NCBI RefSeq assembly: GCF_001425785.1
Contig: NZ_LMDI01000045.1
Coordinates: 1,206 to 65,205 of the forward strand
Reading direction: 5' to 3'
DNA from: Rhizobacter sp. Root1221
GTDB lineage: Bacteria; Pseudomonadota; Gammaproteobacteria; Burkholderiales; Burkholderiaceae_C
Length of the DNA: 64,000 nucleotides
Every line of letters begins with the position of its first letter. The stretch's first letter is position 1. Under the pieces are notes generated by a model that saw nothing but the letters and a program-made list of their open reading frames with translations, ran no database searches and was not told the origin of the DNA. Below, piece by piece: positions 1 to 9,910 of this stretch. A program made the translations under genes and the position numbers.

Positions 1-69
1 CTGGCTCTCGCTGAACTTGCTCTTTCTCATCGCGTCCTCGTCTTCCTTGTGAGGCCGCATTCTCCAGAT

Positions 70-264
70 TCAGGTGTCTACTGGTTGGGGGAGCTTACGC
101 AACCACGTAGCAGTGCCCTGGTTTCTCAGCGGGGAATCCATATCGTCAACGTCCAGCTCATCGAACTGCGCCACTGGGACGTTGTCCACGCCGAACTTGG
201 CCCCCTCCTCGCGCCATGAGGCTTCGATCCATCGCCTGGCATGCTCGATCAAGGTCTGCGTCAT
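70..264 (-). CDS. hypothetical protein, 64 aa
   Basis: Short leftward frame from an ATG at 264, lying about 105 bp downstream of the DUF2806-type gene on the same strand. The product is soluble, with a Trp-containing amphipathic start (ARRWIEASWREE) and an acidic middle (DELDVDDMD). It has no signal peptide or membrane segment. I do not recognise a family. It may be the last gene of the small accessory block beside tRNA-Ser, but it may also be a chance frame; only position and length support it. Confidence 0.3.
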   Translation of the reverse strand: MTQTLIEHARRWIEASWREEGAKFGVDNVPVAQFDELDVDDMDSPLRNQGTATWLRKLPQPVDT

Positions 265-368
265 GGGCAGATGATAGGAGGAGTTGCGCACGGAATGACC
301 GCCTAGGCTGCAAAGCGGACTTTTCAGGTCCCCGACCACACAGCGAGGTGAGCAGATGAACGCCGCGA

Positions 369-1439
369 TCACACTTCCGGCGGCTCGTCCGATCGCCGGT
401 CAAGGAGTTCCGTGAGCCGGTTTTTCACCGCGCGACAGTTGACCCTGCGCGCCCGACCATCGGGGCCACGCTCCAACGAACACACCGACACCTCGAGGTG
501 CTGGTTCGCAAGGTGGTCCGCGAACGATTCGATGAACTCAGCATCTGGCTGGACCTCGCACAGGGTAATGAGTTCGACCCCAAGCGGTGACAGTTGAAAC
601 CCGTTCAAATCCACGGACTGTGTGCTCAGCGAGTCTCGTGCCCACCTCACCACGACGACATGTCCGCAGACACGAAATTCCACCTCTCGCTGCGCCCCCG
701 GCGAGTATCGTCTGCCCATGCCGAGTCCCCCGACGCCAGACAAGAGTCCGAGGACTTGAAGGCGCATCAGTAAAGCGGCACTGATACCTCGCTTGTTGAG
801 TAGCGTTCCGAAACCGCTTGGTACTGTGTCCTCCACGACGAATGGCGCAACCTTCGCGATTTCGTCCGCCTCGGATTTTGAAAGGGTTCGCAGAAAGTCG
901 AGCGTTCGCAGTGAATAGGTGTTCGGGGCGGCGACCTCCCCGGCAAGGACGCGGCCCCATAGCCGTTGCATTTGCTCAGCCGAAGTTCGGCCAGCATTCG
1001 CGCGCCAAGCCGCGAGCCAATCGTCATCCACGGACGCGTCCGGAACTGGTGACACCTGTGTTTCGAGCCACGACTCCGCGTGAAATATCGCCTTCGTCTG
1101 GTTCACCTCCGCAGCGAGATAGTCGGCCGCGGCGAGGCCGAGCGCTCGCTCGGCAGCCCTTGGCAGGCTGAAGCTCGGCTCGATGCGACCTGTCGGTTCC
1201 GAGCGCTCACTTGTGTAGCAGACACGTAGGGTCGGGCCGGAATAATCCAGTCGCGCCTGTCCGGATTTCAATGCGGACGCTTCGGCCTCCGCTTGAGCTA
1301 CAAAAAGAACTTCCTCTCGCCGGGCCATGGCAATCGCCCGACCCATCCTGCGCGCCTGCCACGGGCCGAGCAGCCCGCCCCCGCCCTTCTCGACTGTCTC
1401 CCACAGCTTGATCGATAGCGCTTCGCCGGGCGATTTCAT
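369..1439 (-). CDS. DUF2806-type protein of unknown function
   Basis: A 356-residue soluble protein. The middle carries the stretch typical of DUF2806 proteins: WLAAWRANAGRTSAEQMQRL, then LWGRVLAGEV and YSLRTLDFLRTLSKSEADEI (about residues 143-195). The family has no assigned biochemical activity. The ATG at 1439 is preceded by a good ribosome site (GGGAGC, 7 bp upstream). The gene lies on the 3' side of tRNA-Ser and reads away from it, a usual place for integrated accessory DNA, and its base composition looks less GC-rich than the lysC side. Family assignment comes from remembered motif similarity, not from a search; a defence or mobile-element role is only suggested by location. Confidence 0.65.
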   Translation of the reverse strand: MKSPGEALSIKLWETVEKGGGGLLGPWQARRMGRAIAMARREEVLFVAQAEAEASALKSGQARLDYSGPTLRVCYTSERSEPTGRIEPSFSLPRAAERALGLAAADYLAAEVNQTKAIFHAESWLETQVSPVPDASVDDDWLAAWRANAGRTSAEQMQRLWGRVLAGEVAAPNTYSLRTLDFLRTLSKSEADEIAKVAPFVVEDTVPSGFGTLLNKRGISAALLMRLQVLGLLSGVGGLGMGRRYSPGAQREVEFRVCGHVVVVRWARDSLSTQSVDLNGFQLSPLGVELITLCEVQPDAEFIESFADHLANQHLEVSVCSLERGPDGRARRVNCRAVKNRLTELLDRRSDEPPEV

Positions 1440-1480
1440 GAAAGCTCCCTAAGAGCCCGAATTCTGCCGGATAGCGGAAA

Positions 1481-1513
1481 GCAAAACGCCCCCTGCAGGA
1501 GGGGGCGTTTTGC
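1481..1513. terminator. bidirectional intrinsic terminator
   Basis: A near-perfect inverted repeat (GCAAAACGCCCCC / GGGGGCGTTTTGC, loop about TGCAGGA) with A and T runs on the two sides, so it can stop transcription in both directions. It lies about 100 bp downstream of tRNA-Ser on the minus strand and just upstream of the DUF2806-type gene, so it probably ends the tRNA transcript. Confidence 0.75.
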
Positions 1514-1609
1514 GGTGTGCGCGGCGAAAAAATTCGCCTGATTTGTTTGTAGTTTGTCTGCAGGCCCGGGGTGAATTCCGAAAGAACCTTTAGAAATCAA
1601 CTACTTAAA

Positions 1610-1702
1610 TGGCGGAGTCGGAGGGATTCGAACCCTCGATGCAGGTTTTGCCCACATACTCCCTTAGCAGGGGAGCACCTTCGGCCACTCGGTCACGACT
1701 CC
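1610..1702 (-). tRNA. tRNA-Ser(GCU)
   Basis: On the minus strand the sequence folds as a class II tRNA of 93 nt. The acceptor stem GGAGTCG pairs with CGACTCC, followed by discriminator G and an encoded CCA. The anticodon arm is CTCCC-CTGCTAA-GGGAG with anticodon GCT, there is a long variable arm, and the T-loop is GGTTCGAATCC. The long variable arm and GCT anticodon identify tRNA-Ser decoding AGC/AGU. Its 3' end faces the accessory block to the left. Confidence 0.97.
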
Positions 1703-1737
1703 AGCACAGCGCGCATTCTAACCCGGAAAACTCCGGT

Positions 1738-3006
1738 TCAGCCAGTGGGTTGGTCCAAATCGAACGCCTTGTGCAGTGCGCGCACCGCGAGTTCCATGTA
1801 CTTCTCGTCGATCACGACGCTGGTCTTGATTTCGCTCGTGGTGATCATCTGGATGTTGATGCCCTCGTCGGCGAGCACGCGGAACATCTTGCTCGCCACG
1901 CCCACGTGCGACCGCATGCCGATGCCCACGATGCTGACCTTGCAGATCTTCGGGTCGCCCACCACGTTCGTGGCAGCCGTTTGGGGCACCACCTTCGTGT
2001 TCAGCAGCTCGATGGTGCGCGCGTAGTCGTTTCGGTGCACCGTGAACGAGAAGTCGGTCTTGCCGTCGTGCGAGACGTTCTGGATGATGACGTCGATGTC
2101 GATGTTGGCTTCGGCCACCGGACCCAGGATCTGGAACGCGATGCCGGGTTTGTCGGGCACGCCCAGCACGGTGATCTTCGCTTCATCGCGGTTGAAGGCG
2201 ATGCCAGCCACAACTGCTTGTTCCATTTTTTCGTCTTCCTCAAAAGTGATCAGGGTGCCGGAACGTGCCTCTTCGGCGATGTCGATGTCCCAGGGGGTGA
2301 AGCTCGAGAGCACGCGCAGGGGCACGCGGTACTTGCCGGCGAATTCGACGGAACGGATCTGCAGCACCTTGGAACCCAGGCTCGCCATCTCGAGCATTTC
2401 CTCGAAGCTGACGGTGGCCAGGCGGCGCGCCTCGGGCACGATGCGCGGGTCGGTGGTGTAGACACCATCCACGTCGGTGTAGATGAGGCACTCGTGGGCC
2501 TTCATCGCGGCCGCCACGGCCACGGCCGAGGTGTCGGAACCACCACGTCCGAGCGTGGTGATGTTGTCGTTCTCGTCCAGGCCCTGGAAGCCCGCGATGA
2601 TGACCACGCGGCCGGCGGCCAGGTCGGCGCGCACGCGGGCATCGTCGATGCTCTGGATGCGGGCCTTCGTGAACGAGCTGTCGGTGCGCACGGGCACTTG
2701 CCAGCCGGTGTAGCTCACGGCCTCCAGGCCTTCGGCCTGCAGCGCAATGGCCAGCAGGCCCACGGACACCTGTTCGCCGGTGGAGGCGATCATGTCGAGC
2801 TCGCGCAGCAGCGCCGGGGTGGTGGACGCCGGGGAGAGTTCCTTGGCCAGGCCGAGCAGGCGGTTGGTCTCGCCGCTCATGGCCGAGGGAACGACCACCA
2901 TCTGGTGCCCGGCACGGGCCCATTTGGCGACCCGTTTGGCGACGTTGCGAATGCGCTCCGTGGAGCCCATGGAGGTGCCGCCGTATTTGTGAACGATGAG
3001 TGCCAT
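1738..3006 (-). CDS. lysC: aspartokinase
   Basis: Phosphorylates aspartate with ATP, the first step toward lysine, threonine and methionine (and diaminopimelate for peptidoglycan). The 422 residues match the usual length of the monofunctional alpha/beta-type enzyme. The N-terminus has the kinase signature VHKYGGTSMGS. Residues about 1-230 form the amino-acid kinase domain (including GRGGSDTSAVA near 151-161). Two ACT regulatory domains follow (for example KITVLGVPDKPGIAF and VSIVGIGMRSHVGVASKMF), which normally bind lysine/threonine for feedback inhibition. The start at 3006 fits the family (MALIVHKYGGTS). It lies 75 bp downstream of tilS on the same strand. Confidence 0.97.
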   Translation of the reverse strand: MALIVHKYGGTSMGSTERIRNVAKRVAKWARAGHQMVVVPSAMSGETNRLLGLAKELSPASTTPALLRELDMIASTGEQVSVGLLAIALQAEGLEAVSYTGWQVPVRTDSSFTKARIQSIDDARVRADLAAGRVVIIAGFQGLDENDNITTLGRGGSDTSAVAVAAAMKAHECLIYTDVDGVYTTDPRIVPEARRLATVSFEEMLEMASLGSKVLQIRSVEFAGKYRVPLRVLSSFTPWDIDIAEEARSGTLITFEEDEKMEQAVVAGIAFNRDEAKITVLGVPDKPGIAFQILGPVAEANIDIDVIIQNVSHDGKTDFSFTVHRNDYARTIELLNTKVVPQTAATNVVGDPKICKVSIVGIGMRSHVGVASKMFRVLADEGINIQMITTSEIKTSVVIDEKYMELAVRALHKAFDLDQPTG

Positions 3007-3081
3007 GAAAAGGGTTCGCAGAGATGAAGGGATGCGCTGCGAAGCGCAACCTGGGATTTTAGCGGTTGCGGCGGGCGTTGG

Positions 3082-4383
3082 TCACGCTTCCGTCACGGGC
3101 AGGCGGTGCCAATGCAGCGCCAATTGGGCCTGACCGGGCAATCCGACCACCCTGGCGTCGATGCCGAGCCCCGGCACGAACAGCAATTGCCCGCCACTGA
3201 ACACCAGCGGGCCATCGCGCTCCCATTCGGGCACGCCCGCCGCCTGGTACTGCTTCTTGAGGCTGCGCGCCGGCCGCTGGAGCCCCGCCTGGAACTGTTC
3301 ACCCCCCCCGCGGGCGCGCAGGTCCAGGTGTGCGAGCCACGCGATCGGAACCCCCCCTTCGGCCACACGCGAGGCCACGAGCTCCCCGCCCCAGCCCGGC
3401 AAGCGGTACCGCCCTCCCCGCGTGATGCGCAGCCCCGTCTCGCGACGCAGAGACTCAACGTCGGCACGCGCGTGGTGGCAGGTCAGCCGGCCCCGGTACC
3501 GCCGCAGCGTGGCCTGGCCGAGTGGCCACTGCCCAGGGCCGGTACCGGCGAGTTCACCTTGGAGCCGCGCCACCAACGACGCCGGTGCTGCCGCCCCCAC
3601 CTGGCCACGCAACCACAGGCGCAGCGCGTTGGCGCCGCGGTCCGGTCCCAGTGCCTGCCAGGCGGCCACCCGGAGCCCGCCCGCATCGGCGCACGACAGC
3701 AGGTCGGCCGCGGCCACGTCGTCAAGCACACGGCTCGCCTGCTGGGCCCAGCGCGCGGCCGCCCCGAGCGACACCTCGGCGTCGGGGAACGCACGGGTCA
3801 ACGCCGGCCAGACGGCCAGGCGCAACCGGTTGCGGGCGAAACGCGGGTCGGTGTTGCTGCCGTCGTCGATGAAGCCGAGTCGGTGCTGCGCGAGGTACGC
3901 CTCGATGCTGTCGCGCGACCGGTCAAGCCACGGCCGCAGCCACACCAGCCCGTCGCGTTCGACACGGGCGGGCATGGCGGAGAGCCCGGCCACGCCAGCG
4001 CCCCGCAGGGCCTGCAACAGGAAGGTCTCGGCCTGGTCGCGGCGATGGTGGGCAAGGAGCACGGCGGTGGCGCCGCCGGCGCGGGCCAGGGCCGCGAGTG
4101 CCGTGTAGCGGGCCTCGCGGGCCCAGGCCTCGATGCTGTCGCCGCGGGCGGGCCGCCCGGTCAGCCGGTGGCCGGCAAACCGCACCGGCAAGCCGGCCAC
4201 GGCCCAGCGTTCGCACTGCGTGCGCACGTGGTCGAACCACGCGTCGGCGTCGGGCTGCAGGCCATGATGGATGTGCAATGCCAGGACCTGGAGGTCCTGT
4301 GCCTGCGCCGCCACGGCGGTGGCGTGCAGGAGTGCGGTGGAGTCGCGGCCTCCACTGGTGGCGACCGCGACGATGCCCCGCAC
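3082..4383 (-). CDS. tilS: tRNA(Ile)-lysidine synthetase
   Basis: Converts the wobble cytidine of the CAU anticodon of one tRNA-Ile to lysidine, using lysine and ATP, so that the tRNA reads AUA. The PP-loop motif SGGRDS is at residues 10-15, and a second conserved motif is [16 protein letters not shown] (about 108-123). The rest covers the substrate-binding and C-terminal tRNA-binding parts; 433 residues is normal for the family. The start at 4383 lies 8 bp after the accA stop, so the two are probably co-transcribed, an arrangement common in Burkholderiales. Confidence 0.93.
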   Translation of the reverse strand: MRGIVAVATSGGRDSTALLHATAVAAQAQDLQVLALHIHHGLQPDADAWFDHVRTQCERWAVAGLPVRFAGHRLTGRPARGDSIEAWAREARYTALAALARAGGATAVLLAHHRRDQAETFLLQALRGAGVAGLSAMPARVERDGLVWLRPWLDRSRDSIEAYLAQHRLGFIDDGSNTDPRFARNRLRLAVWPALTRAFPDAEVSLGAAARWAQQASRVLDDVAAADLLSCADAGGLRVAAWQALGPDRGANALRLWLRGQVGAAAPASLVARLQGELAGTGPGQWPLGQATLRRYRGRLTCHHARADVESLRRETGLRITRGGRYRLPGWGGELVASRVAEGGVPIAWLAHLDLRARGGGEQFQAGLQRPARSLKKQYQAAGVPEWERDGPLVFSGGQLLFVPGLGIDARVVGLPGQAQLALHWHRLPVTEA

Positions 4384-4391
4384 GGCGCGGA

Positions 4392-5363
4392 TCAGCGCTC
4401 TTTGGTGTCGGAGAAACGACCGTAGGACTGCAGGCGCTCGTAGCGGCGGTCCAGCAGCTCCTTCGGCTTCAGGTCGTGGACCTGGCGCAGTGCGTCGTTG
4501 AGCGCGCGCTTGAGGTACGCCGCCATCTGCTTCGGATCGCGGTGGGCGCCACCGACCGGTTCGTTGACGATCTTGTCGACGAGGCCCAGGGCCTTCAGGC
4601 GGTGGGCCGTGATGCCCATGGCCTCGGCGGCCTCGGGTGCACGCTCCGACGTCTTCCAGAGGATGGACGCACAGCCTTCCGGCGAGATGACCGAATACAC
4701 CGAATACTGCAGCATGAGCACCTGGTCGCCCACGCTGATGGCGAGCGCACCACCCGAGCCGCCTTCACCGATGATGGTGACGATGATGGGCACCTCGAGC
4801 TGCGCCATCTCGAAGATGTTGCGGCCGATGGCTTCCGACTGGCCGCGCTCTTCCGCGCCGATGCCGGGGTAGGCCCCGGGGGTGTCGACGAGCGTGAACA
4901 CCGGCAGGCCGAACTTCTCGGCGAGTTTCATCAGGCGCAAGGCCTTGCGGTAGCCCTCGGGGCGCGACATGCCGAAGTTGCGCGCGGCGCGTTCCTTCGT
5001 GTCGCGGCCCTTCTGGTGGCCGATGACCATGCAGGCCTGGCCATTGAACCGCGCGAGACCGCCGACGATGGACTGGTCGTCCGCGAAGGAGCGGTCGCCC
5101 TTGAGTTCCTGGAAGTCGGTGAAGATCTCGTTGATGTAGTCAAGCGAGTACGGGCGCTGCGCATGGCGGGCGATCTGCGCCACTTGCCACGGGGTCAGCT
5201 GGGAATAGATGTCCTTCGTGAGCTGCTGGCTCTTCTGGCCGAGGCGGTCGATCTCGTCGGAGATGTCGACCGCGGATTCGCTCTGGACGTAACGCAGCTC
5301 TTCGATCTTCGTTTCGAGTTCGGCGATGGGCTGCTCGAATTCAAGGAAGTGACGTTTGCTCAT
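4392..5363 (-). CDS. accA: acetyl-CoA carboxylase carboxyltransferase subunit alpha
   Basis: Alpha subunit of the carboxyltransferase that moves CO2 from carboxybiotin to acetyl-CoA, giving malonyl-CoA for fatty-acid synthesis; it acts with AccD, which is not in this window. I chose the ATG at 5363 because the protein then begins [13 protein letters not shown] and has 323 residues, the normal size; an upstream in-frame ATG would add 20 unlikely residues. An N-terminal coiled coil ([14 protein letters not shown]) is followed by the crotonase-like core with [16 protein letters not shown] and [11 protein letters not shown], hallmarks of AccA. Confidence 0.97.
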   Translation of the reverse strand: MSKRHFLEFEQPIAELETKIEELRYVQSESAVDISDEIDRLGQKSQQLTKDIYSQLTPWQVAQIARHAQRPYSLDYINEIFTDFQELKGDRSFADDQSIVGGLARFNGQACMVIGHQKGRDTKERAARNFGMSRPEGYRKALRLMKLAEKFGLPVFTLVDTPGAYPGIGAEERGQSEAIGRNIFEMAQLEVPIIVTIIGEGGSGGALAISVGDQVLMLQYSVYSVISPEGCASILWKTSERAPEAAEAMGITAHRLKALGLVDKIVNEPVGGAHRDPKQMAAYLKRALNDALRQVHDLKPKELLDRRYERLQSYGRFSDTKER

Positions 5364-5464
5364 CGGATGGGGGTCCTGCTGGTCTGGGAGCACCGCTGGT
5401 TGCGGGGCTCGACGTTGTTGCAACGCGACATTCGCGCTCGGCGCCAGATGCCGCGGCGCCTCGC

Positions 5465-6106
5465 TCAGTTTGGGACAGGCAGAGGTTCAAGGCTCCGCCA
5501 AATGTACCATGTGGCCACCGACCGGAATGGTGCCCAGGCGTCGCCCACTTCCCGGGCTTCGGCACGCGACACCGGCTCGCCGCTGAAGTAGTTCTGGCTG
5601 ATGCCTTTCATGAGGCCCAGGTCGTCCAGGGGCAGCACGTTCGGGCGCAGCAGGTGGAAGATCAGGAACATCTCGGCGGTCCAGCGTCCGATCCCGCGGA
5701 TGGCCACCAGTTCCTCGATGATGGCCTCGTCGTCCATCTGCTGCCACTGCTTCACGTGCACCATGCCGCTCTCGAAGTGGCGGGCCAGGTCGAGCACGTA
5801 GTCCACCTTGCGGGCCGACAGGCCCGCCTCGCGGATCTGCGCCGGCGCCAGGGCCAGCACGGCCGTGGGCTTGACCCGCTCGGCAGCGCCATCCACCGTG
5901 GCGGTGAACCGCTCCCACACCGACTGCGCGGCCTTCACGGAAATCTGCTGGCCCACGATGGACCGGGCGAGCGTGGTGAAGGCATCGCCCCGGCTCTGCA
6001 GCCGGGCGTCGCCGAACACGGGGATCAGCTTGCGCATGACGCGGTCGCGCTTCGACAGGTGCCGGCACGCCTCGTCCCAGAAATCAGGGGTGACTGTTCG
6101 GACCAC
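5465..6106 (-). CDS. DNA-3-methyladenine glycosylase II (AlkA/HhH-GPD type)
   Basis: Base-excision repair enzyme that removes alkylated purines such as 3-methyladenine. With the GTG at 6106 the protein has 213 residues and starts [17 protein letters not shown]; this start sits 1 bp past the cysS stop, implying translational coupling. Visible features are [16 protein letters not shown] (substrate-pocket helix), the helix-hairpin-helix [17 protein letters not shown], and [11 protein letters not shown], whose second Asp (LDDLGL) is in the position of the AlkA catalytic aspartate. It lacks the N-terminal extra domain of E. coli AlkA, as many short bacterial homologues do. Confidence 0.88.
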   Translation of the reverse strand: MVRTVTPDFWDEACRHLSKRDRVMRKLIPVFGDARLQSRGDAFTTLARSIVGQQISVKAAQSVWERFTATVDGAAERVKPTAVLALAPAQIREAGLSARKVDYVLDLARHFESGMVHVKQWQQMDDEAIIEELVAIRGIGRWTAEMFLIFHLLRPNVLPLDDLGLMKGISQNYFSGEPVSRAEAREVGDAWAPFRSVATWYIWRSLEPLPVPN

Positions 6107-6107
6107 G

Positions 6108-7484
6108 TCAGGCCTTCGTCCAGGTGGTGCCTTGCGGGGAATCCTGCAACACGATGCCGTCGGCCAGGAGTTCCTGGCGGATGCGGTCGGCGAGCGCGAA
6201 GTCACGGGCCTTCTTCGCCACGTTGCGCGCGTCGATCTTCGCCTGGATGGCAGGCTCGTCCGCGGCCGCCCCGCCCTGCAGGTAGGCCCGCGGGCTCTGC
6301 TGCAGCACGCCGAGCGCGCCGGCCAGGCCCTTCAGCAGCGCAGCCTGCGCCGTGGAGCCGGTGCGGTTGATGTCGCTGGCCAACTCGAACAGCACGGCCA
6401 GGGCCTCTGGCGTGTTGAAGTCCTCGTTCATCGCGTCGCGGAACCGCGCGGCCGGGCCGGTGGTCCAGTCGATCGGGGTGTCGGCCACGGGACCCACGGC
6501 GTCGAGTGCCGTGTAGAGGCGGCGCAGGCCGCTGCGGGCGTCGTCGACGTGGGCGTCGCTGAAGTTGAACGGGCTGCGGTAGTGCGTGCGCAGCATCAGG
6601 AAGCGGACGGTTTCCCCGTCGTAGCGCTTCAGCACGTCGCGGATCGTGAAGAAGTTGCCCAGGGACTTGGACATCTTCACGTTGTCGACGTTGACGAAGC
6701 CGTTGTGCATCCACACGTTCGCAAACGGTTTGCCGGAGGCGCCTTCGCTCTGGGCGATCTCGTTCTCGTGGTGCGGAAACTGCAGGTCGGCGCCACCGCA
6801 ATGGATGTCGAAGTGTTCACCCAGCAGCGCGCAACCCATGGCCGAGCACTCGATATGCCAGCCCGGGCGGCCCGGGCCATACACGCTGTCCCACTTGGCG
6901 TCGGCCGGTTCGGTGGGCTTGGCGGCCTTCCACAGCACGAAGTCGAGGGGGTCTTCCTTGTCGCCCGCCACGGCCACGCGTTCGCCGGCCCGGAGCTGGT
7001 CGAGCGACTTGCCTGAGAGCTTGCCGTAGCCCGGAAACTTGCGCACGGCGTAGTTCACGTCGCCCGCCGCAGTGCGGTAGGCGAGGCCCTTGGCTTCGAG
7101 CGTGCCGATCATCTGGAGCATCTGCGGCACGTAGTCGGTGGCGCGGGGCTCGGCGTCGGGCGGCAACACACCGAGCGCGGCCGTGTCGTCGTGCATGGCC
7201 TGCGTCATCTCGCGCGTGAGGTCGCGGATGGAGATGTTGCGCTCGACCGCACGCTTGATGATCTTGTCTTCGATGTCCGTGACATTGCGCACGTACGTGA
7301 CGCGGTACCCGGTTGCGCGCAACCAGCGTGCCACCACGTCGAACGCCACCATCATGCGGGCATGGCCCACGTGGCAGAGGTCGTACACCGTCATGCCGCA
7401 CACGTACATGCGGACATGGTTGGGCTCGATGGGTGAAAAGGCCTCGGTCTGGCGGCTCAGGGTGTTGAAGATGCGCAGGCTCAT
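6108..7484 (-). CDS. cysS: cysteinyl-tRNA synthetase
   Basis: Charges tRNA-Cys with cysteine in the cytoplasm. With the ATG at 7484 the protein starts [16 protein letters not shown] and has 458 residues, as expected; longer upstream starts run into non-conserved sequence. The class I HIGH signature appears as LCHVGHARM, the KMSKS loop as [10 protein letters not shown], and zinc ligands in YVCGMTVYD and [15 protein letters not shown]. The C-terminal anticodon-binding region is complete. The 204-bp gap to the divergent TPR gene should hold both promoters. Confidence 0.97.
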   Translation of the reverse strand: MSLRIFNTLSRQTEAFSPIEPNHVRMYVCGMTVYDLCHVGHARMMVAFDVVARWLRATGYRVTYVRNVTDIEDKIIKRAVERNISIRDLTREMTQAMHDDTAALGVLPPDAEPRATDYVPQMLQMIGTLEAKGLAYRTAAGDVNYAVRKFPGYGKLSGKSLDQLRAGERVAVAGDKEDPLDFVLWKAAKPTEPADAKWDSVYGPGRPGWHIECSAMGCALLGEHFDIHCGGADLQFPHHENEIAQSEGASGKPFANVWMHNGFVNVDNVKMSKSLGNFFTIRDVLKRYDGETVRFLMLRTHYRSPFNFSDAHVDDARSGLRRLYTALDAVGPVADTPIDWTTGPAARFRDAMNEDFNTPEALAVLFELASDINRTGSTAQAALLKGLAGALGVLQQSPRAYLQGGAAADEPAIQAKIDARNVAKKARDFALADRIRQELLADGIVLQDSPQGTTWTKA

Positions 7485-7688
7485 CGGCAATACGAAAAAT
7501 GGCAGGCGCGCGAACTGCCGGCACGCCCGCGGGGGGCACCGGCCGAACACAGCTGGGGACAGGGATGATCGGGATGCGAGCCGCGGCAGGGGCTGCGATA
7601 CAATTTTCAGAGTATACCGGCTGCCCCGCTGCGGCCGTCCGAGCCCCCGGGCCTCCCGCTCCAAGGGCCATCCCTACCCGCCATCAGG
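7485..7688. promoter_or_regulatory. divergent intergenic region cysS / TPR operon
   Basis: The 204 bp between two divergent genes must contain promoters for cysS (left) and for the TPR-to-mtfA cluster (right). An AT-richer patch (ATACAATTTTCAGAGTATAC, around 7599-7618) stands out in otherwise very GC-rich sequence and is the best place for a -10 element. I see no clear operator or riboswitch. Confidence 0.4.
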
Positions 7689-8729
7689 ATGTCGATGAAT
7701 CGTCTACGCACGCGATGCCTGGGTCTGGCCGCCGCCGGTTTGCTGTTGACCCCAACCGCGGCGTTCGCCGACGACTTTGCCGATGTCGACCGGCTCTTTG
7801 CCGCGGGCCAGTTCGCCGATGCCGCGCATCGCGCGGATCAATCGCTCGCGGCACGCCCCCAGGACGCGCGCATGCGCTTCCTGAAGGGCCTGATCCTGTC
7901 CGAGCAAGGCAAGAACACCGAGGCCATCGAGGTGTTCAACAAGCTCGCCGCCGACCACCCGGATCTGCCGGAGCCTCAGAACAACCTCGCCGTGCTGTAC
8001 AGCAAGCAGGGCCAGTACGACCAGGCCCGCCGCGCCCTCGAGGCCGCCATCCGCACCAACCCGAGCTATGCCACGGCCTACGAGAACCTCGGCGACGTGT
8101 ACGCGAAGCTCGCGAGCCAGGCCTATTCGAAGGCCCTGCAGATCGACGGCACCAACAACACCAAGGTGGCACCCAAGCTGTCGATGATCCGCGGGCTGTT
8201 CTCGCCCCAGGCCACGGCCGGCCGCACCGTGGCGTCCGCCGCGCCCGCGCCTCGTCCACCGGCTGCTGCGCCCGCAACCGCGCCCGCACCCACACCTGCC
8301 CCGGCCCCGGTGCCGCCAGCCCCGCCCGCCGCCAAGCCCGCGCCCAAGCCGGTGGAGCCCCCGGCCCCAGCGCCTACGCCGAAGCCCGCCGCCACCGACA
8401 CCCAGGGCCCGCAGGCCGCCGCCATCGCCTGGGCCAGCGCCTGGAGCCGCAAGGACCTCGACAGCTACTTCGCCGCCTACACCCGCGACTTCTCCGGCGG
8501 CAAGACGCGCAAGGCCTGGGAAGAGGAACGACGCGCCCGCATCCTCGGCAAGCGCAGCATCTCGGTGGCATTGACCAACTTCGACATCGAGGTCAAGGGC
8601 GAGCGGGCCACCGTCGAGTTCCACCAGGCCTACCGCGCCGACGCGCTCAAGGTGGCCAGCCGCAAGCGGCTCGACATGGTCCTCGTGTCCGGCCACTGGT
8701 TGATCCAGAAGGAAAGCAGCGGTTCGTGA
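7689..8729 (+). CDS. exported TPR protein with C-terminal NTF2-like domain
   Basis: A 346-residue exported protein. Residues 1-27 are a signal peptide ending ...PTAAFA; about 30-165 are TPR-type helices (for example FLKGLILSEQGKNTEAIEVF and NNLAVLYSKQGQYDQARRAL). About 175-235 are an Ala/Pro-rich linker, and about 240-346 an NTF2/SnoaL-like fold (AIAWASAWSRKDLDSYFAAY). The same type of C-terminal domain ends the next gene, the L,D-transpeptidase, so the two probably work together at the cell wall. Its stop overlaps the GTG of that gene by 4 bp. A second ATG two codons downstream (7695) is an equally good start. The binding partner is unknown. Confidence 0.85.
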   Translation: MSMNRLRTRCLGLAAAGLLLTPTAAFADDFADVDRLFAAGQFADAAHRADQSLAARPQDARMRFLKGLILSEQGKNTEAIEVFNKLAADHPDLPEPQNNLAVLYSKQGQYDQARRALEAAIRTNPSYATAYENLGDVYAKLASQAYSKALQIDGTNNTKVAPKLSMIRGLFSPQATAGRTVASAAPAPRPPAAAPATAPAPTPAPAPVPPAPPAAKPAPKPVEPPAPAPTPKPAATDTQGPQAAAIAWASAWSRKDLDSYFAAYTRDFSGGKTRKAWEEERRARILGKRSISVALTNFDIEVKGERATVEFHQAYRADALKVASRKRLDMVLVSGHWLIQKESSGS

Positions 8730-9910
8730 TCCGATCCTGGAATGTGCCGAGCCGCGGCTGGCTGGCCGCGGTCCTGCTGCTGCCGTTGCTGGCCTTTGCC
8801 GCGGCGCCGGCGCAGTCACCCGAAGCCCGGTTGATCGACGTGTACCGCCTGATCCAGGCGGGCCAGTCGCGCGTGGCGCTCGAGCGCGCCGAAGCGCTGG
8901 CCCGCGACGTGCCCAACTTCCAGCTCGCACAACTCCTCTACGCCGACCTGCTGCTCGTGCGCCAGGGCGCGTTCGCCGGCCTCGGTGGCCTGCCGGCATC
9001 GCTCCCGGCCGACGCCAAGGAACCACTCGCGCAGTTGCGGCGCGAAGCCTCGCTGCGGCTCGCCGCGCTGACCGAACGGCCGCCCACCGGCGCCCTGCCC
9101 CGCGAATTCATCGAACTGCCGGCCAGCAGCCGCCACGCCATCGCGGTGGACGCGAGCCGCTCGCGGCTCTACCTGTTCGAGAACACGCAACAAGGGTTCC
9201 GGCTCGTGGCGGATCACTACGTGTCGGTGGGACGCCTCGGCGTGGGCAAGCAGTCCCAGGGTGACCAGCGCACGCCGCTCGGTGTGTACTTCATCACCAG
9301 CCGGCTCGACCCGGGCCAGCTGCAGGACTTCTACGGCGCCGGCGCCTTGCCGCTCAACTACCCGAACGAGTACGACCGCCGCCAGGGCAAGACCGGCCAT
9401 GGCATCTGGCTGCACGGGGTGCCGCAGCAGAACTTCGCGCGCACCCCGCAGAGCACCGACGGGTGCGTGGTGCTGGCCAACGACGACATGCAGCGCCTGC
9501 TGCACGACGTGGCCCCGCGCAGCACGCCGGTGCTCATCTCCCAGGCCATCCAGTGGGTCACGCCGGTGCAGGCCGGCGTGGCCCGCCAGGATGCCCGGCG
9601 GCTGCTGGAGAAGTGGCGCACGGCGCGGTCGTCGGGCAAGACAGAACTGCTGATGCCGTTCTATTCGGCCCGGTTCTCGAACGGCACGCCCGCCTGGGAC
9701 CTGGCGCTCGCCAAGGAACTGCGTGCGGCCCAGGGCCGTGCCGCGGAACTCAAGGACGTGTCGATCCTCTCATGGCGGGACCAGAGCGATGTGCTGGTGG
9801 TGACGTTCGGGCTCGTCAACAAAGGTCAGCGCACCGGACAGGTCAAGCGCCAGTACTGGGGCAAGGAAGGTGGACAATGGAAGATATTCTTCGAAGGAGT
9901 GATTGGATGA
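8726..9910 (+). CDS. L,D-transpeptidase (YkuD family) with C-terminal NTF2-like domain
   Basis: Periplasmic enzyme of the family that makes 3-3 cross-links or anchors proteins to peptidoglycan. The GTG at 8726 overlaps the TPR stop (GTGA); it yields 394 residues starting VIRSWNVPSRGWLAAV, and the signal peptide ends near AFAAAPAQ. The YkuD domain (about 130-265) has the catalytic pattern H230-GVP ... S-T-D-G-C247-V, so His and Cys are both present. The C-terminal 110 residues (MPFYSARFSNGTPAWDLALA onward) form an NTF2-like domain like the one in the preceding protein. It ends in an ATGA overlap with the cyclophilin gene. Confidence 0.9.
   Translation: MIRSWNVPSRGWLAAVLLLPLLAFAAAPAQSPEARLIDVYRLIQAGQSRVALERAEALARDVPNFQLAQLLYADLLLVRQGAFAGLGGLPASLPADAKEPLAQLRREASLRLAALTERPPTGALPREFIELPASSRHAIAVDASRSRLYLFENTQQGFRLVADHYVSVGRLGVGKQSQGDQRTPLGVYFITSRLDPGQLQDFYGAGALPLNYPNEYDRRQGKTGHGIWLHGVPQQNFARTPQSTDGCVVLANDDMQRLLHDVAPRSTPVLISQAIQWVTPVQAGVARQDARRLLEKWRTARSSGKTELLMPFYSARFSNGTPAWDLALAKELRAAQGRAAELKDVSILSWRDQSDVLVVTFGLVNKGQRTGQVKRQYWGKEGGQWKIFFEGVIG

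Noticed and set aside
1609-3027. Long rightward frame opposite lysC
   Set aside because: It is the antisense shadow of a conserved gene in GC-rich DNA and begins inside tRNA-Ser; the product is His/Arg/Gly-biased nonsense.
7499-8725. Upstream extension of the L,D-transpeptidase frame
   Set aside because: This part is an out-of-frame reading of the TPR gene; the signal peptide starts right after the GTG at 8726.
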